From contig JBLIRR010000059.1 of the NCBI GenBank assembly GCA_049472395.1, forward strand, positions 1-33,471: a DNA stretch of 33,471 bases, read 5' to 3'. The position numbers and the translations under genes were made by a program. The DNA is from JBLIRR01 sp049472395 (GTDB lineage: Bacteria > SZUA-182 > DTGQ01 > JBLIRR01). Of the stretch, positions 14,925 to 23,203 are shown piece by piece (position 1 is the first letter of the stretch; the number at the start of each line of letters is the position of its first letter). Below the pieces are notes generated by a model. That model did no database searches. It saw nothing but the letters and a program-made list of their open reading frames with translations, and was not told the origin of the DNA.

Positions 14925-16336
14925 GAGATTATATTTATTACGACCTTACTCAAAGTATGTGTCGAGAGTGCAGAAGGATAATAGATGCCCAAATAATCTT
15001 TCGAGATAACAAGGTATATCTTCGCTCTATCTGCCCTGATCATGGGGCCTCCGAGACTATTATCGCCTCCGATATTACGTGGTATCTAACGACAATTAAC
15101 AGGAAACAGATTACAGACCGACCTGCCTATTCTTCTAAGCCTATTGAAAAGGGATGTCCTTTTGATTGCGGGCTCTGTGCCTGGCATGAAAAAGCGTGCA
15201 ATCTTCCCATCTTTTCAATAACCAATGTCTGTAACCTTCACTGTCCCATCTGTTTCACCTATAATAGAAGCGATACAGAGTATTATATGTCAGTTTCCGA
15301 ATTCGAAAAAATCATAGACTGGATTATAGAATCAGAGGGTTCTGTAGATCTGATAAATATTACAGGCGGTGAGCCTACTCTTCATCCGGAATTGTTGAGC
15401 CTTTTAAAGCTCTGCGAGAGAAAAGAAATAGGGAGAGTAACTCTTAATTCAAATGGGATCACTCTGGCTCATGATGAAAAACTTGTAGAACAGTTAGCTG
15501 AACATAATGTTTATGTTATTTTATCATTTAACACATTTAAGAGGGATATTGCAAAAATACTGCATGGTGAGGATATCCTCACCAATAAATTAAAGGCCCT
15601 TGAGCATCTTAAGAACCATAATGTTCAGACTACACTGTTAAATGTAGGAGTAAAAGATATAAATGATTCAGAGATTGGGCAGATAATTGACTTTGCGCTT
15701 GATAATGATTTTATACGAAGCGTTACAATTCAAACTATGACCTATACGGGCTTCGGAGGCAGTAGGTTTTTGCCAAGAGAACACTTAACCATAGACAGGG
15801 TCATTGCAAATATAGTCACCCATCAAAAAGGCCTCATCAAGGCGAGTGATTTTTCTCCTATGCCTGGATCCCATCCCCTGTGTTATTCTGTGTGCTATCT
15901 ATTTCATGATGGAAACTATACCCTACCTCTCCGGAGATTATTCAACGAAGAGGAATACTCCGCTATTTTGGGCAAAAAATATTTGATTCATCCCGATGAT
16001 AACTTCCGGCAAATCATGCACAATAAGATTAATGAGGTCTGGGTGAAGAAGGATAGTATCCCCCAAGCAGAAAAAATCCTTTCTATGATGAAAAGATTTA
16101 TCACCTTGCTCTATCCTATTGATAAAAGATTAAATCCCTTTGAACGTCAGGCAATAGCAGAGAAGTTTATAAAAACTATATATATCCATGCCCATATGGA
16201 TGAAGATAATTTTGACTTATCAAGGATAGCCAGATGCGGGGACCTGGTGCCCACTAAAGATAAAAGTTACATCCCGGCATGTACCTATAATCTATTGTAT
16301 CGCATGAAAGATCAACGATTTTGGAGGACATTGTAA
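14921..16336 (+). CDS. Radical SAM enzyme of the tetraether synthase (Tes/MJ0619) type, copy 1
   Basis: A 471-residue protein. A rubredoxin-like site is formed by Cys14, Cys17, Cys38 and His41. A second Cys set (Cys79, Cys83, Cys86 in GCPFDCGLC) precedes the radical SAM motif CNLHCPIC (Cys104, Cys108, Cys111). ITGGEPTLHP near 147-156 binds SAM. The C-terminus has DEDNFDLSRIARC (Cys439) and IPACTYN (Cys454). This order of N-terminal Zn site, GCP.DCGLC, rSAM core and C-terminal NFD-C-PxC-YN is the layout of archaeal Tes, which forms the sp3-sp3 C-C bond of membrane-spanning tetraether lipids. The next-to-last Cys pairs of Tes are single here, and Cys95 of copy 2 is not conserved in position. 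Its substrate is probably an acyl or lipid chain; that is inference from its family and operon. Confidence 0.85.
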   Translation: MRDYIYYDLTQSMCRECRRIIDAQIIFRDNKVYLRSICPDHGASETIIASDITWYLTTINRKQITDRPAYSSKPIEKGCPFDCGLCAWHEKACNLPIFSITNVCNLHCPICFTYNRSDTEYYMSVSEFEKIIDWIIESEGSVDLINITGGEPTLHPELLSLLKLCERKEIGRVTLNSNGITLAHDEKLVEQLAEHNVYVILSFNTFKRDIAKILHGEDILTNKLKALEHLKNHNVQTTLLNVGVKDINDSEIGQIIDFALDNDFIRSVTIQTMTYTGFGGSRFLPREHLTIDRVIANIVTHQKGLIKASDFSPMPGSHPLCYSVCYLFHDGNYTLPLRRLFNEEEYSAILGKKYLIHPDDNFRQIMHNKINEVWVKKDSIPQAEKILSMMKRFITLLYPIDKRLNPFERQAIAEKFIKTIYIHAHMDEDNFDLSRIARCGDLVPTKDKSYIPACTYNLLYRMKDQRFWRTL

Positions 16337-16370
16337 CACACGTGATCTGCGCAGGCAGACCGCGTGTGTT
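16335..16370 (+). terminator. Strong hairpin between Tes copy 1 and the acyltransferase gene
   Basis: AACACACGTGATCTGC (16335-16350), a GCAG loop and GCAGACCGCGTGTGTT (16355-16370) form a 16-bp stem with one G-U pair and one A-C mismatch. The left arm overlaps the stop codon. ATTATTATTA follows instead of a T-run, so it may be an attenuator or an mRNA stabiliser rather than a full terminator. It divides the operon into an acyl-chain half and a radical SAM half. Confidence 0.6.
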
Positions 16371-16390
16371 ATTATTATTACGTGTGTGCC

Positions 16391-16945
16391 ATGAATCAAT
16401 GTAGTGTTTCTATGAGAAGAAAAATCGAAAGATTTTTGGGTAGTGATGAAAAATATATCGAAATTAAAGGGCCGATGGATAATTTTAAGGATAATCTATT
16501 TTGCGAATTACTCTGGCCGACTTTAAGGGCACATATGAGATTATCATTGAATTTTATCCTCGCCGGCTTGGCATATATGGTCCCTTTTTCATCTATCAAA
16601 ATCAAATTATATAAATTGATGGGTATGAAGATAGGTAAAGGTGTATTTTGCGGTCTTTGGGTGAGGATCGATCCTTCTTTCCCGGAGCTGATCACTATAG
16701 GTGATAATGCCTTGATAGGATTAGGGGCAAAGATTGCGGTTCATGATATGACCCATAAAACTCTGCGTCTTGGGAGGGTATCGATAGGCAGAAATGTTGT
16801 TATTGGCGGATATGCTATTATACGGTGCGGAATAGAAATTGGTGATAGCTCAGTAGTGGGATTGGGTGCGGTAGTATATAGAGATATTCCACCCGACACG
16901 ACTGTTATAGGCAATCCAGCGAGAATAGCAAAAAGAAAAGGGTAA
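16391..16945 (+). CDS. Left-handed beta-helix acyltransferase
   Basis: A 184-residue protein from ATG 16391; an in-frame GTG at 16364 lies inside the hairpin and was rejected. The C-terminal 110 residues consist of hexapeptide repeats (IGDNALIGLGAKIAVHD, VSIGRNVVIGGYAIIRC, IGDSSVVGLGAVVYRD) ending GNPARIAKRKG, the LbH fold of maltose/galactoside and serine acetyltransferases. His near VHDMTH is a candidate base. The N-terminal 60 residues contain a hydrophobic stretch (LILAGLAYMVPFS-like) and could touch the membrane. It may acylate a lipid head group or sugar. The next gene starts directly after its stop. Confidence 0.85.
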   Translation: MNQCSVSMRRKIERFLGSDEKYIEIKGPMDNFKDNLFCELLWPTLRAHMRLSLNFILAGLAYMVPFSSIKIKLYKLMGMKIGKGVFCGLWVRIDPSFPELITIGDNALIGLGAKIAVHDMTHKTLRLGRVSIGRNVVIGGYAIIRCGIEIGDSSVVGLGAVVYRDIPPDTTVIGNPARIAKRKG

Positions 16946-17974
16946 ATGTATAGGAGTTACGTAAGGAATTATCTATTGCGATTAAAGGGTAAACACCAGG
17001 TTCTTTATCCTATGCTGGCCTCGTTGTATCTCACGCATCGGTGCAATTTGCGTTGCTGCTACTGTAGTGATGGGAGTGGAGCGCCTTTTTGGGAAGATAG
17101 AGGGCCGGAATTATCAAAGGAGAAGGTATATGAGATATTGCAAAGGATTGTAAAATCAATAAAAGTCTTAAATATTACAGGTGGTGAGCCTCTTCTTCGT
17201 GAGGATATCTTAGAGATCGTAGCATACGCAAAGAAAATAGGATTTAAGAAGATACTCCTCAATACCAATGGCTTATTATTAGATAAAAATATCCATCTGC
17301 TCAATATGGTTGATACTGTATATATAAGTTTAGATTCTTTATCAGTAGAAAGGTTGAAGGATATCTATCGAGTTGATGAGAATACAATAGCAACCATACT
17401 TGATAATATAGAATATATCTCAGAATCAGTTCACTCAGCGAAGGTTGTTCTGTCAAGCGTAATTCTACCTGGAAATATTGATGATATATATAAGGTATTG
17501 ATATATTGCCAGGAAAAAAAGATCGGATTCGCAGCCTCACCTTCCTTACATGGAACAGTGGCGGATGAATCATTACGGTCATCCCATGCATATCGAGGGT
17601 GTATAGATACGATACTTGATTATAAAAAAAAGGGATTAAAGGTTATCGGCACAACCGCCTATTATATGCTCATTCGTGATTTAAAGCCCTATCAATGTCA
17701 TCCGATGCTTATGCCGACAATCGATCCTATGGGCAGGCTATATTTACCCTGTTTAGAGCTTAAAGAGAAAATGGTGGATTTATTAAAATATAGTAGCCTC
17801 AATGAAGCTATTAAAAATACATTTCTTGATTTTCATTATCCTCCAAAATGCGGGAATGTATGTCATATACTTTGTCATGCCGGCTTATCCGTACTATTTG
17901 AAAGCGTGACCATACCCCTCGGCGAACTATTTTATGATATATTCTATAGTATGAATATGAAACCGAGAACCTGA
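16946..17974 (+). CDS. Radical SAM enzyme with a C-terminal Cys cluster (SPASM-like), first
   Basis: A 342-residue radical SAM protein. CNLRCCYC gives Cys33, Cys37 and Cys40 for the SAM-binding [4Fe-4S] cluster, with an extra Cys38. ITGGEPLLRED follows near residue 77. The C-terminal part has CHPMLMPTIDPMGRLYLPC and CGNVCHILCHAG, enough Cys for an auxiliary cluster. A hydrophobic tail (LSVLFESVTIPLGELFYDIF) could contact membrane lipids. It is neither HpnH nor a clear peptide-maturation enzyme; no precursor peptide gene is nearby. Its reaction is unknown, and acyl or lipid modification is inferred from the operon. ATG 16946 abuts the previous stop, with AAAAGGG before it. Confidence 0.82.
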   Translation: MYRSYVRNYLLRLKGKHQVLYPMLASLYLTHRCNLRCCYCSDGSGAPFWEDRGPELSKEKVYEILQRIVKSIKVLNITGGEPLLREDILEIVAYAKKIGFKKILLNTNGLLLDKNIHLLNMVDTVYISLDSLSVERLKDIYRVDENTIATILDNIEYISESVHSAKVVLSSVILPGNIDDIYKVLIYCQEKKIGFAASPSLHGTVADESLRSSHAYRGCIDTILDYKKKGLKVIGTTAYYMLIRDLKPYQCHPMLMPTIDPMGRLYLPCLELKEKMVDLLKYSSLNEAIKNTFLDFHYPPKCGNVCHILCHAGLSVLFESVTIPLGELFYDIFYSMNMKPRT

Positions 17975-17992
17975 GGATAAGGATAAGGGACT

Positions 17993-19012
17993 ATGCAGAT
18001 AAGGGAAAAGCTCCATTATGCCAGGAGAGCTTTCAGATTAGTAAAAAATCTTGTATGTAAAGGATATATTCATTGTAATCTTCAGATAACACACAGATGT
18101 ATCTTCAAGTGCCAGATATGTGATTTTTGGAAGAAGGAACATAAGGAGGAAAAGGAATTAAGTTTGGCAGAAATTGCCATAATTTCCGAGAAACTAAGCA
18201 GATTCGGGACACTTGCAATTTCCCTTGCTGGCGGTGAACCGATGGTGCGAGAAGACCTTTTCCATATCATTAAAATCATTGCTGCCTATCATTTCCCGAT
18301 TATGATCACAAATGGCTGGTATATTTCTGATGATAATGCCTATGGTTTGTGGGAATCGGGTCTGCAGGAGATCAGTGTTTCTGTTGATTATGCTGACCCT
18401 GAAAAACATGACCGGCTTCGAGGGAAAGAAGGAGCCTTTGAGAGAGCTGTTGAGGCATTGAGACTTTTGAGAGAAAAGCGCCCTTCTTTAAGAAATAGAG
18501 TGCATATGATATCGGTGTTGCTCGATGATAATTGTGAAGAAATAGAAAAACTTCTCCTTTTATCGAAAAAGATCGGGGTAACGTATATGGTCAATTTATA
18601 TAGTTATCAAAGAGGCCGGAAAAGGGAACGGTTGCCGAAGGAAATGATCTCCCACCATCTTCTTAATCTAAAAAGAAAATATCCCCATTTTGTCTCATTA
18701 ACCTCATATCTTACAAGGATTGATACAGCAATACAATATGGCGGGATAAATGATTGTAAGGCGGGGAGGTTTTATATGAACATCGATAACTATGGAAATG
18801 TGGCTCGATGTACAGAGACTACCGATATGCCTGTGGGGAATATTATACATGAGGATGCTGAGTCAATAAAGAACAAGCTTTTTAATGCTCAAAATACAAA
18901 TTCGTGCGCACAATGTTGGACGAGCTGCAGGGGCTTTGCAGAATCAATGCACGGGCCCAATAGAGTGCGGGCATGGAAAGAATTCTTTATATCGGTAAAG
19001 GATTATAAATGA
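17993..19012 (+). CDS. Radical SAM/SPASM enzyme, second
   Basis: A 339-residue radical SAM protein. CIFKCQIC places Cys36, Cys40 and Cys43, and LAGGEPMVRED is near residue 79. The C-terminus shows a SPASM-like set: NDCKAGRFYMNIDNYGNVARC, then CAQCWTSCRG. An AAGGG site precedes ATG 17993 by about 5 bases, and its TGA overlaps the start of Tes copy 2 by 4 bases, so the two are coupled. It is similar in layout to the preceding enzyme but not a recent duplicate. The substrate is unknown. Confidence 0.83.
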   Translation: MQIREKLHYARRAFRLVKNLVCKGYIHCNLQITHRCIFKCQICDFWKKEHKEEKELSLAEIAIISEKLSRFGTLAISLAGGEPMVREDLFHIIKIIAAYHFPIMITNGWYISDDNAYGLWESGLQEISVSVDYADPEKHDRLRGKEGAFERAVEALRLLREKRPSLRNRVHMISVLLDDNCEEIEKLLLLSKKIGVTYMVNLYSYQRGRKRERLPKEMISHHLLNLKRKYPHFVSLTSYLTRIDTAIQYGGINDCKAGRFYMNIDNYGNVARCTETTDMPVGNIIHEDAESIKNKLFNAQNTNSCAQCWTSCRGFAESMHGPNRVRAWKEFFISVKDYK

Positions 19013-20391
19013 ATAGTAATTATCAGTATTATAAGACTACACGGAGTCTTTGTCCGCTCTGCGGGCACATTGTCCCTGCCAAGATTGTTTTTATTGATGA
19101 TACCGTGTACATGATTAAAATATGTACAGAGCATGGGGAATTTCAAAGCCTTATCTATCGAGGAAAAGAGGAATACTGTGAATCGTTAAAGATAAATAAA
19201 CCAGCCGTTTTTCCCTTAACAACTTTTATAAAGGATTTTAAGGGATGTGCTCTTAGTTGCGGGCTATGCATAGAGCATCAACAGCATACATGCCTCCCAA
19301 TAATCGAGATCACAAACCATTGTAATATGTCCTGCCCTATCTGCCTTGCTCACAACCATGGTGACTTTTATATGTCGCCTGAAAGATTTAAAAAGATAGT
19401 TGATCACCTGATTGAAGCAGAAGGTAGATTTGACTTGATAAACCTTAGCGGAGGGGAGCCAACCCTGCACCCTAATCTTATTGAGATTATTGATATCGCC
19501 CGACGCTCTGAAATCGTAACCATAACTATCAGCACCAATGGAAGGATTTTTTTAAATGATGAGGAGTTGCTCGTAAAATTAATTGATAGAGGTATCTTCA
19601 TCTCTCTGCAATTTGATGGGTTTAATGATAATACATATAGGGTTTTACGGGGAGAGGACCTGGTGCAGGAAAAACTGCAAGTGCTTGAGCTTCTTGAGAG
19701 GTATAGCGCATCTGCCTCATTGGTCATGACTGTTATGAATGGGATAAATAATAATGAGATCGGAAAGGTTATGGAGTATTTTCTTAAGAAGGATTTTTTA
19801 AAATCAATCATGTTTCAACCGATCGTTTTTACCAATCCGAGACTTGAGTATGATATATCAAAGGTCATTACGATCTCGGATATTGCCAAAGAGATTGCTC
19901 ATGGAACCAATGGAGTAATAAAGGAGACAGATATTATCAATCTTCCCTGCTCTCATCCTTTATGTTTTGCCCTGACCTATCTCCTAAAACTTGATAATGG
20001 CGAGTATCTTCCAATACCCGGAATTGTTCCTGTTGATAAATATCTTGATCTTATCAAAAATAAAGCCATGCCGGGCCTGGAATCAGAATCATATGAAACA
20101 ATAAAAGAGCACATATACAGTTTATGGTCATCATCAGGTATACACCCTGAGAATAAAAAGGTCCTTAAGGTCATAAAAAATATACTATGTGAACTTGGAA
20201 AACATGAAAATGGTTATGATCCCAATCAATTGTTCGAGCTTGGCCAACGGCATATAAAATCTGTATTTATCCATCATTTTATGGATAGGTATAATTTTGA
20301 TTTTTCAAGGGTCATGAAGTGTTGTAACCACTATCCCATTGAAGAAGAAAGATTGATCCCCTGCTGCGTGTACAATACCCTGATGAGGTGA
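19009..20391 (+). CDS. Radical SAM enzyme of the tetraether synthase (Tes/MJ0619) type, copy 2
   Basis: A 460-residue protein and the better Tes match of the two. The N-terminal Zn-like site is Cys15, Cys18, Cys39 and His42. GCALSCGLC (Cys80, Cys84, Cys87) with HTCLPIIEITN (Cys95) leads to the radical SAM motif CNMSCPIC (Cys105, Cys109, Cys112), then LSGGEPTLHP. The C-terminus HHFMDRYNFDFSRVMKCC...LIPCCVYN (Cys438, Cys439, Cys452, Cys453) closely follows the pattern I know from archaeal Tes. Tes carries three [4Fe-4S] clusters and a mononuclear site; the Cys count here allows this. It is expected to couple or modify unactivated alkyl carbons. Two non-identical Tes-type enzymes in one operon may act on different chain positions or as a pair. 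Confidence 0.87.
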   Translation: MNSNYQYYKTTRSLCPLCGHIVPAKIVFIDDTVYMIKICTEHGEFQSLIYRGKEEYCESLKINKPAVFPLTTFIKDFKGCALSCGLCIEHQQHTCLPIIEITNHCNMSCPICLAHNHGDFYMSPERFKKIVDHLIEAEGRFDLINLSGGEPTLHPNLIEIIDIARRSEIVTITISTNGRIFLNDEELLVKLIDRGIFISLQFDGFNDNTYRVLRGEDLVQEKLQVLELLERYSASASLVMTVMNGINNNEIGKVMEYFLKKDFLKSIMFQPIVFTNPRLEYDISKVITISDIAKEIAHGTNGVIKETDIINLPCSHPLCFALTYLLKLDNGEYLPIPGIVPVDKYLDLIKNKAMPGLESESYETIKEHIYSLWSSSGIHPENKKVLKVIKNILCELGKHENGYDPNQLFELGQRHIKSVFIHHFMDRYNFDFSRVMKCCNHYPIEEERLIPCCVYNTLMR

Positions 20392-20398
20392 GGTATGG

Positions 20399-21037
20399 AT
20401 GATAAAAATTAAAAGCATTCTTCTCAAATATCATCAGCCCATTATCAATATTTTCCTTTTTATATGTATTGGCCATTATATTTATCGAGAAACGCATATC
20501 TCTCAGCTGTTTAGAAAACTCGATATTATAGATATCACCTTTTTTATTCATAATATCATTTTCTTGGCAGTAATCTTAATCAGAAAGGAATATATAACTA
20601 TCGACAAAGACTGGGGACATTGGATAGTGGTAACCCTCTCATTCTTTTCAAACCTGTTCTTTATTAAAAGTGAAAGCTCTAGGCGTATCCCTTTTGTAAT
20701 TAAAGGAGCAGGGTTTGTAAACGCCGTATCAATACTAGTAGGAATATTATCTCTTATTTCACTTGGACGAAGTTTCGGAATAGTTCCGGCGGTGAGAGAG
20801 ATAAAGACAGGCGGGCTCTATAAAATCATACGCCATCCTATGTATCTGTCAGATATCCTCTTTAAGATACCCATAGTGATGAAATATTTGAATCTGTACA
20901 ATATCTTTATTTTTATAGCCTCTGTACTTCTCTACATTCTCCGAGCAGGATACGAGGAACACTTATTAATGGACTATACTCGGTATAGTACTTATATGCA
21001 CAAGGTAAAATATCGTTTTATTCCACGAATCTATTAG
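20399..21037 (+). CDS. Membrane methyltransferase-like protein (isoprenylcysteine/phospholipid methyltransferase type)
   Basis: A 212-residue protein with about five TM segments. The C-terminal part has GGLYKIIRHPMYLSDIL (RHPMY at 145-149) and AGYEEHLLMDYTRYSTYMHK with Glu186-Glu187, the SAM-binding signature of ICMT/PEMT-like membrane methyltransferases. It lies downstream of GAGGTGAGGT, 7 bases after Tes copy 2. In this setting it could methylate a lipid carboxyl, thiol or amino head group. The substrate cannot be told from the sequence. Confidence 0.8.
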   Translation: MIKIKSILLKYHQPIINIFLFICIGHYIYRETHISQLFRKLDIIDITFFIHNIIFLAVILIRKEYITIDKDWGHWIVVTLSFFSNLFFIKSESSRRIPFVIKGAGFVNAVSILVGILSLISLGRSFGIVPAVREIKTGGLYKIIRHPMYLSDILFKIPIVMKYLNLYNIFIFIASVLLYILRAGYEEHLLMDYTRYSTYMHKVKYRFIPRIY

Positions 21038-21057
21038 GAGCGCAGCAAGCATTGATA

Positions 21058-22557
21058 ATGGGAATAAGAAGGACTGTATATTTAGACAACAATGCCACAA
21101 CACAGTTAGACAAAAGAGTTCAGAAGGCAATGAAATCTGCGCTCAACTCTTATGGCAATCCTTCCTCTCTCTATGCCCTCGGTAAATCTGTGAGATATTT
21201 TGTTGAAAAGTCGCGTCAGTATGTAAGTGAATTAATAAACGCTCATCCTGAAGAGATTGTCTTTACCTCCGGAGGGACAGAGGGGAACAACACGATTTTG
21301 AAAGGGGTGAGCAATAGGTCTAAAAATAAAGGTCGCCATATCATAACCTCCCAGATAGAACACCCTTCAGTTATTGATACCTGCCAGTACTTAGAAAAAA
21401 ATGGATTCAAGGTTACCTATCTCCCCGTTGATTCCCATGGATTAATAAATGTCAATAATCTAAAACAGGCAATTACGAAGGAGACTATTCTCATCTCCAT
21501 TATGACTGCCAACAATGAGATTGGCTCTATCCAGGATATAAAGAATATCGCCACTTTTGCCAGAGAACGAGAGATCCTGTTTCATACCGATGCAGTTCAG
21601 GCAGTGGGTAAGATCCCAGTTGATGTATCGGATACAGGGGTAGATTTTCTTACCTTCTCTGCCCACAAGATTTATGGGCCGAAAGGGATCGGCGCGCTTT
21701 ATATAAAAGATTCCAACCGGTTTGAGAACCTTATACATGGAGGACATCAGGAGAATCTTCTGCGAGGGGGGACTGAAAATACCCCAGGTATTATAGGCTT
21801 TGGAGAGGCTGCCCGAATTATGAAGGAGGAAGGAGCTGTTTATAATAAGAAAATTAAACAATTACGAGAGGAGTTTTCTATCAGGATAAAAAAAATTTTC
21901 CCTGCCGTAAAGATCAATGGCCCTGTTGATAATCCCCTCCCCAACACTATTAATCTTCTTTTTCCGGAGGTTGACAATAAAAAGGTAATAGCCCTTTTGG
22001 ATTATTACGGTATATGCGCCTCAACCGGATCAGCATGTTCTGAAGGGGGAAATGAACAGTCTCATGTATTAAAAGCTCTTGGACTATCTGATAGAGAAGC
22101 ATCCTTTTCAATTCGGTTGAGCCTTGGGAAATATAATAGCAAAAAAGATATGAGGTACTGTCTTCGATGTCTTAAGGATATTTTATTAAAAGATAAAACA
22201 GAGCTTGAGTATATCGCCCCACTCGCCTTGGATGAATCAATACTATTTAATCCGGATTATTTTTTAATTGATCTCAGATACAATGTGCAACGAAGGCTTA
22301 CTAAGATCATGCCTAATGCTCATCTTGTGGACAGAACGAAATTAGACGAGGATTGTAAGAAAATACCTCGTGATAAAAATATTATCTTGATTTGTGAATA
22401 TGGAGCCGCCGCCATCAGTTATGGGTACAGGCTTAAGAAGAAAGGTTTTTCAAGGATTATTCTATTGATTGGCGGACATCTTGCGTGGATGGCTGCGCAC
22501 CCTGGCTTATATAAAAAATACGCCCTTTCAAAGGACCACTATGAAGTTGCTGAATAA
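21058..22557 (+). CDS. Cysteine desulfurase fused to a rhodanese-like domain
   Basis: The N-terminal 390 residues are an IscS/NifS-type class V aminotransferase: YLDNNATTQ, the PLP-binding Lys204 in FSAHKIYGPKG and the sulfur-accepting Cys327 in STGSACSEGG. The C-terminal 110 residues (from about LFNPDYFLIDLR) are rhodanese-like, with Cys446 in ICEYGAAAISYGYR and LIGGHLAWM. The fusion would pass persulfide from Cys327 to Cys446. ATG 21058 is 17 bases after AGGAG, and an in-frame TTG at 21052 is better spaced, so the start is uncertain by two residues. It may serve [4Fe-4S] assembly for the operon's radical SAM enzymes, or sulfur insertion. It overlaps the next gene by 17 bases. Confidence 0.9.
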   Translation: MGIRRTVYLDNNATTQLDKRVQKAMKSALNSYGNPSSLYALGKSVRYFVEKSRQYVSELINAHPEEIVFTSGGTEGNNTILKGVSNRSKNKGRHIITSQIEHPSVIDTCQYLEKNGFKVTYLPVDSHGLINVNNLKQAITKETILISIMTANNEIGSIQDIKNIATFAREREILFHTDAVQAVGKIPVDVSDTGVDFLTFSAHKIYGPKGIGALYIKDSNRFENLIHGGHQENLLRGGTENTPGIIGFGEAARIMKEEGAVYNKKIKQLREEFSIRIKKIFPAVKINGPVDNPLPNTINLLFPEVDNKKVIALLDYYGICASTGSACSEGGNEQSHVLKALGLSDREASFSIRLSLGKYNSKKDMRYCLRCLKDILLKDKTELEYIAPLALDESILFNPDYFLIDLRYNVQRRLTKIMPNAHLVDRTKLDEDCKKIPRDKNIILICEYGAAAISYGYRLKKKGFSRIILLIGGHLAWMAAHPGLYKKYALSKDHYEVAE

Positions 22558-23200
22558 AAAACACGATGACCATGCTCCCTTATATGATGTGGGAATGAAG
22601 GTGCACTGGTTTGGCAGGTATAATAAATTTAGGCACTCTATTATTGAAAACTTTGGGGATTTTAGGGATACAACAATTCTTGATTTTGGTTGCGGCACCG
22701 GCTTGCTCCTGGAGTTCATGAAAGCCAATTATTCCTATACCGGCTGCTATCTCGGCCTTGATTCAGGGTATAGGATGCTCCGGACAGCCAAAGAAAAGGA
22801 TATCAAACATGATGCTTTATTGTTCATGCAACTTTCGGAGGCTGTTCCCTATCTGCCTATTAAAGAATCTGCCATTGATATTGTTTGTTGTTGTTTGGTA
22901 ACCCACCAGATATCACACGACAATAAACTCATCCTTTTTAAAGAGATGTATCGAGTGTTAAAACCAAATGGCAAAATTGTTATGACAGAATTTTGTAAAC
23001 CTTACACCATATTCGGTAAATATGGGGCCTTGTATATAAAATATATATGGGGGAAGATAATACCTGACATTGCCCTGAATATAACTGATAATTTGGAGGG
23101 GAATATCCCTGCTATGTTGGAGGTGTCTGGTTTTTCCGAGCTTGAAGTGACGGGAAGATGGAAGGGCTTTGTTGCTACAATAGCGGCAATAAAAAGGTAA
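22541..23200 (+). CDS. Class I SAM-dependent methyltransferase
   Basis: A 219-residue protein from ATG 22541, which follows AAAGGA by 5 bases. The longer frame upstream (from TTG 22469) lies wholly within the desulfurase gene and is rejected. The motif I is TILDFGCGTG (45-54). GLDSGYRML, then IDIVCCCLVTHQ and MYRVLKPNGKIVMTEF, are the usual methyltransferase II/III motifs of the UbiE/biotin-type family. It is the last gene of the operon and converges with a small - strand gene 3 bases later. The substrate is unknown, plausibly the operon's lipid product. Confidence 0.87.
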   Translation: MKLLNKKHDDHAPLYDVGMKVHWFGRYNKFRHSIIENFGDFRDTTILDFGCGTGLLLEFMKANYSYTGCYLGLDSGYRMLRTAKEKDIKHDALLFMQLSEAVPYLPIKESAIDIVCCCLVTHQISHDNKLILFKEMYRVLKPNGKIVMTEFCKPYTIFGKYGALYIKYIWGKIIPDIALNITDNLEGNIPAMLEVSGFSELEVTGRWKGFVATIAAIKR

Positions 23201-23203
23201 GCC

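Noticed and set aside
16946..19012. A RiPP (peptide-maturation) cluster, because of two SPASM-like radical SAM enzymes
   Set aside because: No small precursor peptide gene, RRE domain or peptidase/transporter is nearby; the neighbours are acyl-chain and Tes-type genes.
22469..22540. Earlier TTG start of the last methyltransferase
   Set aside because: It lies wholly within the desulfurase gene; ATG 22541 has AAAGGA at the right distance and begins near the domain.
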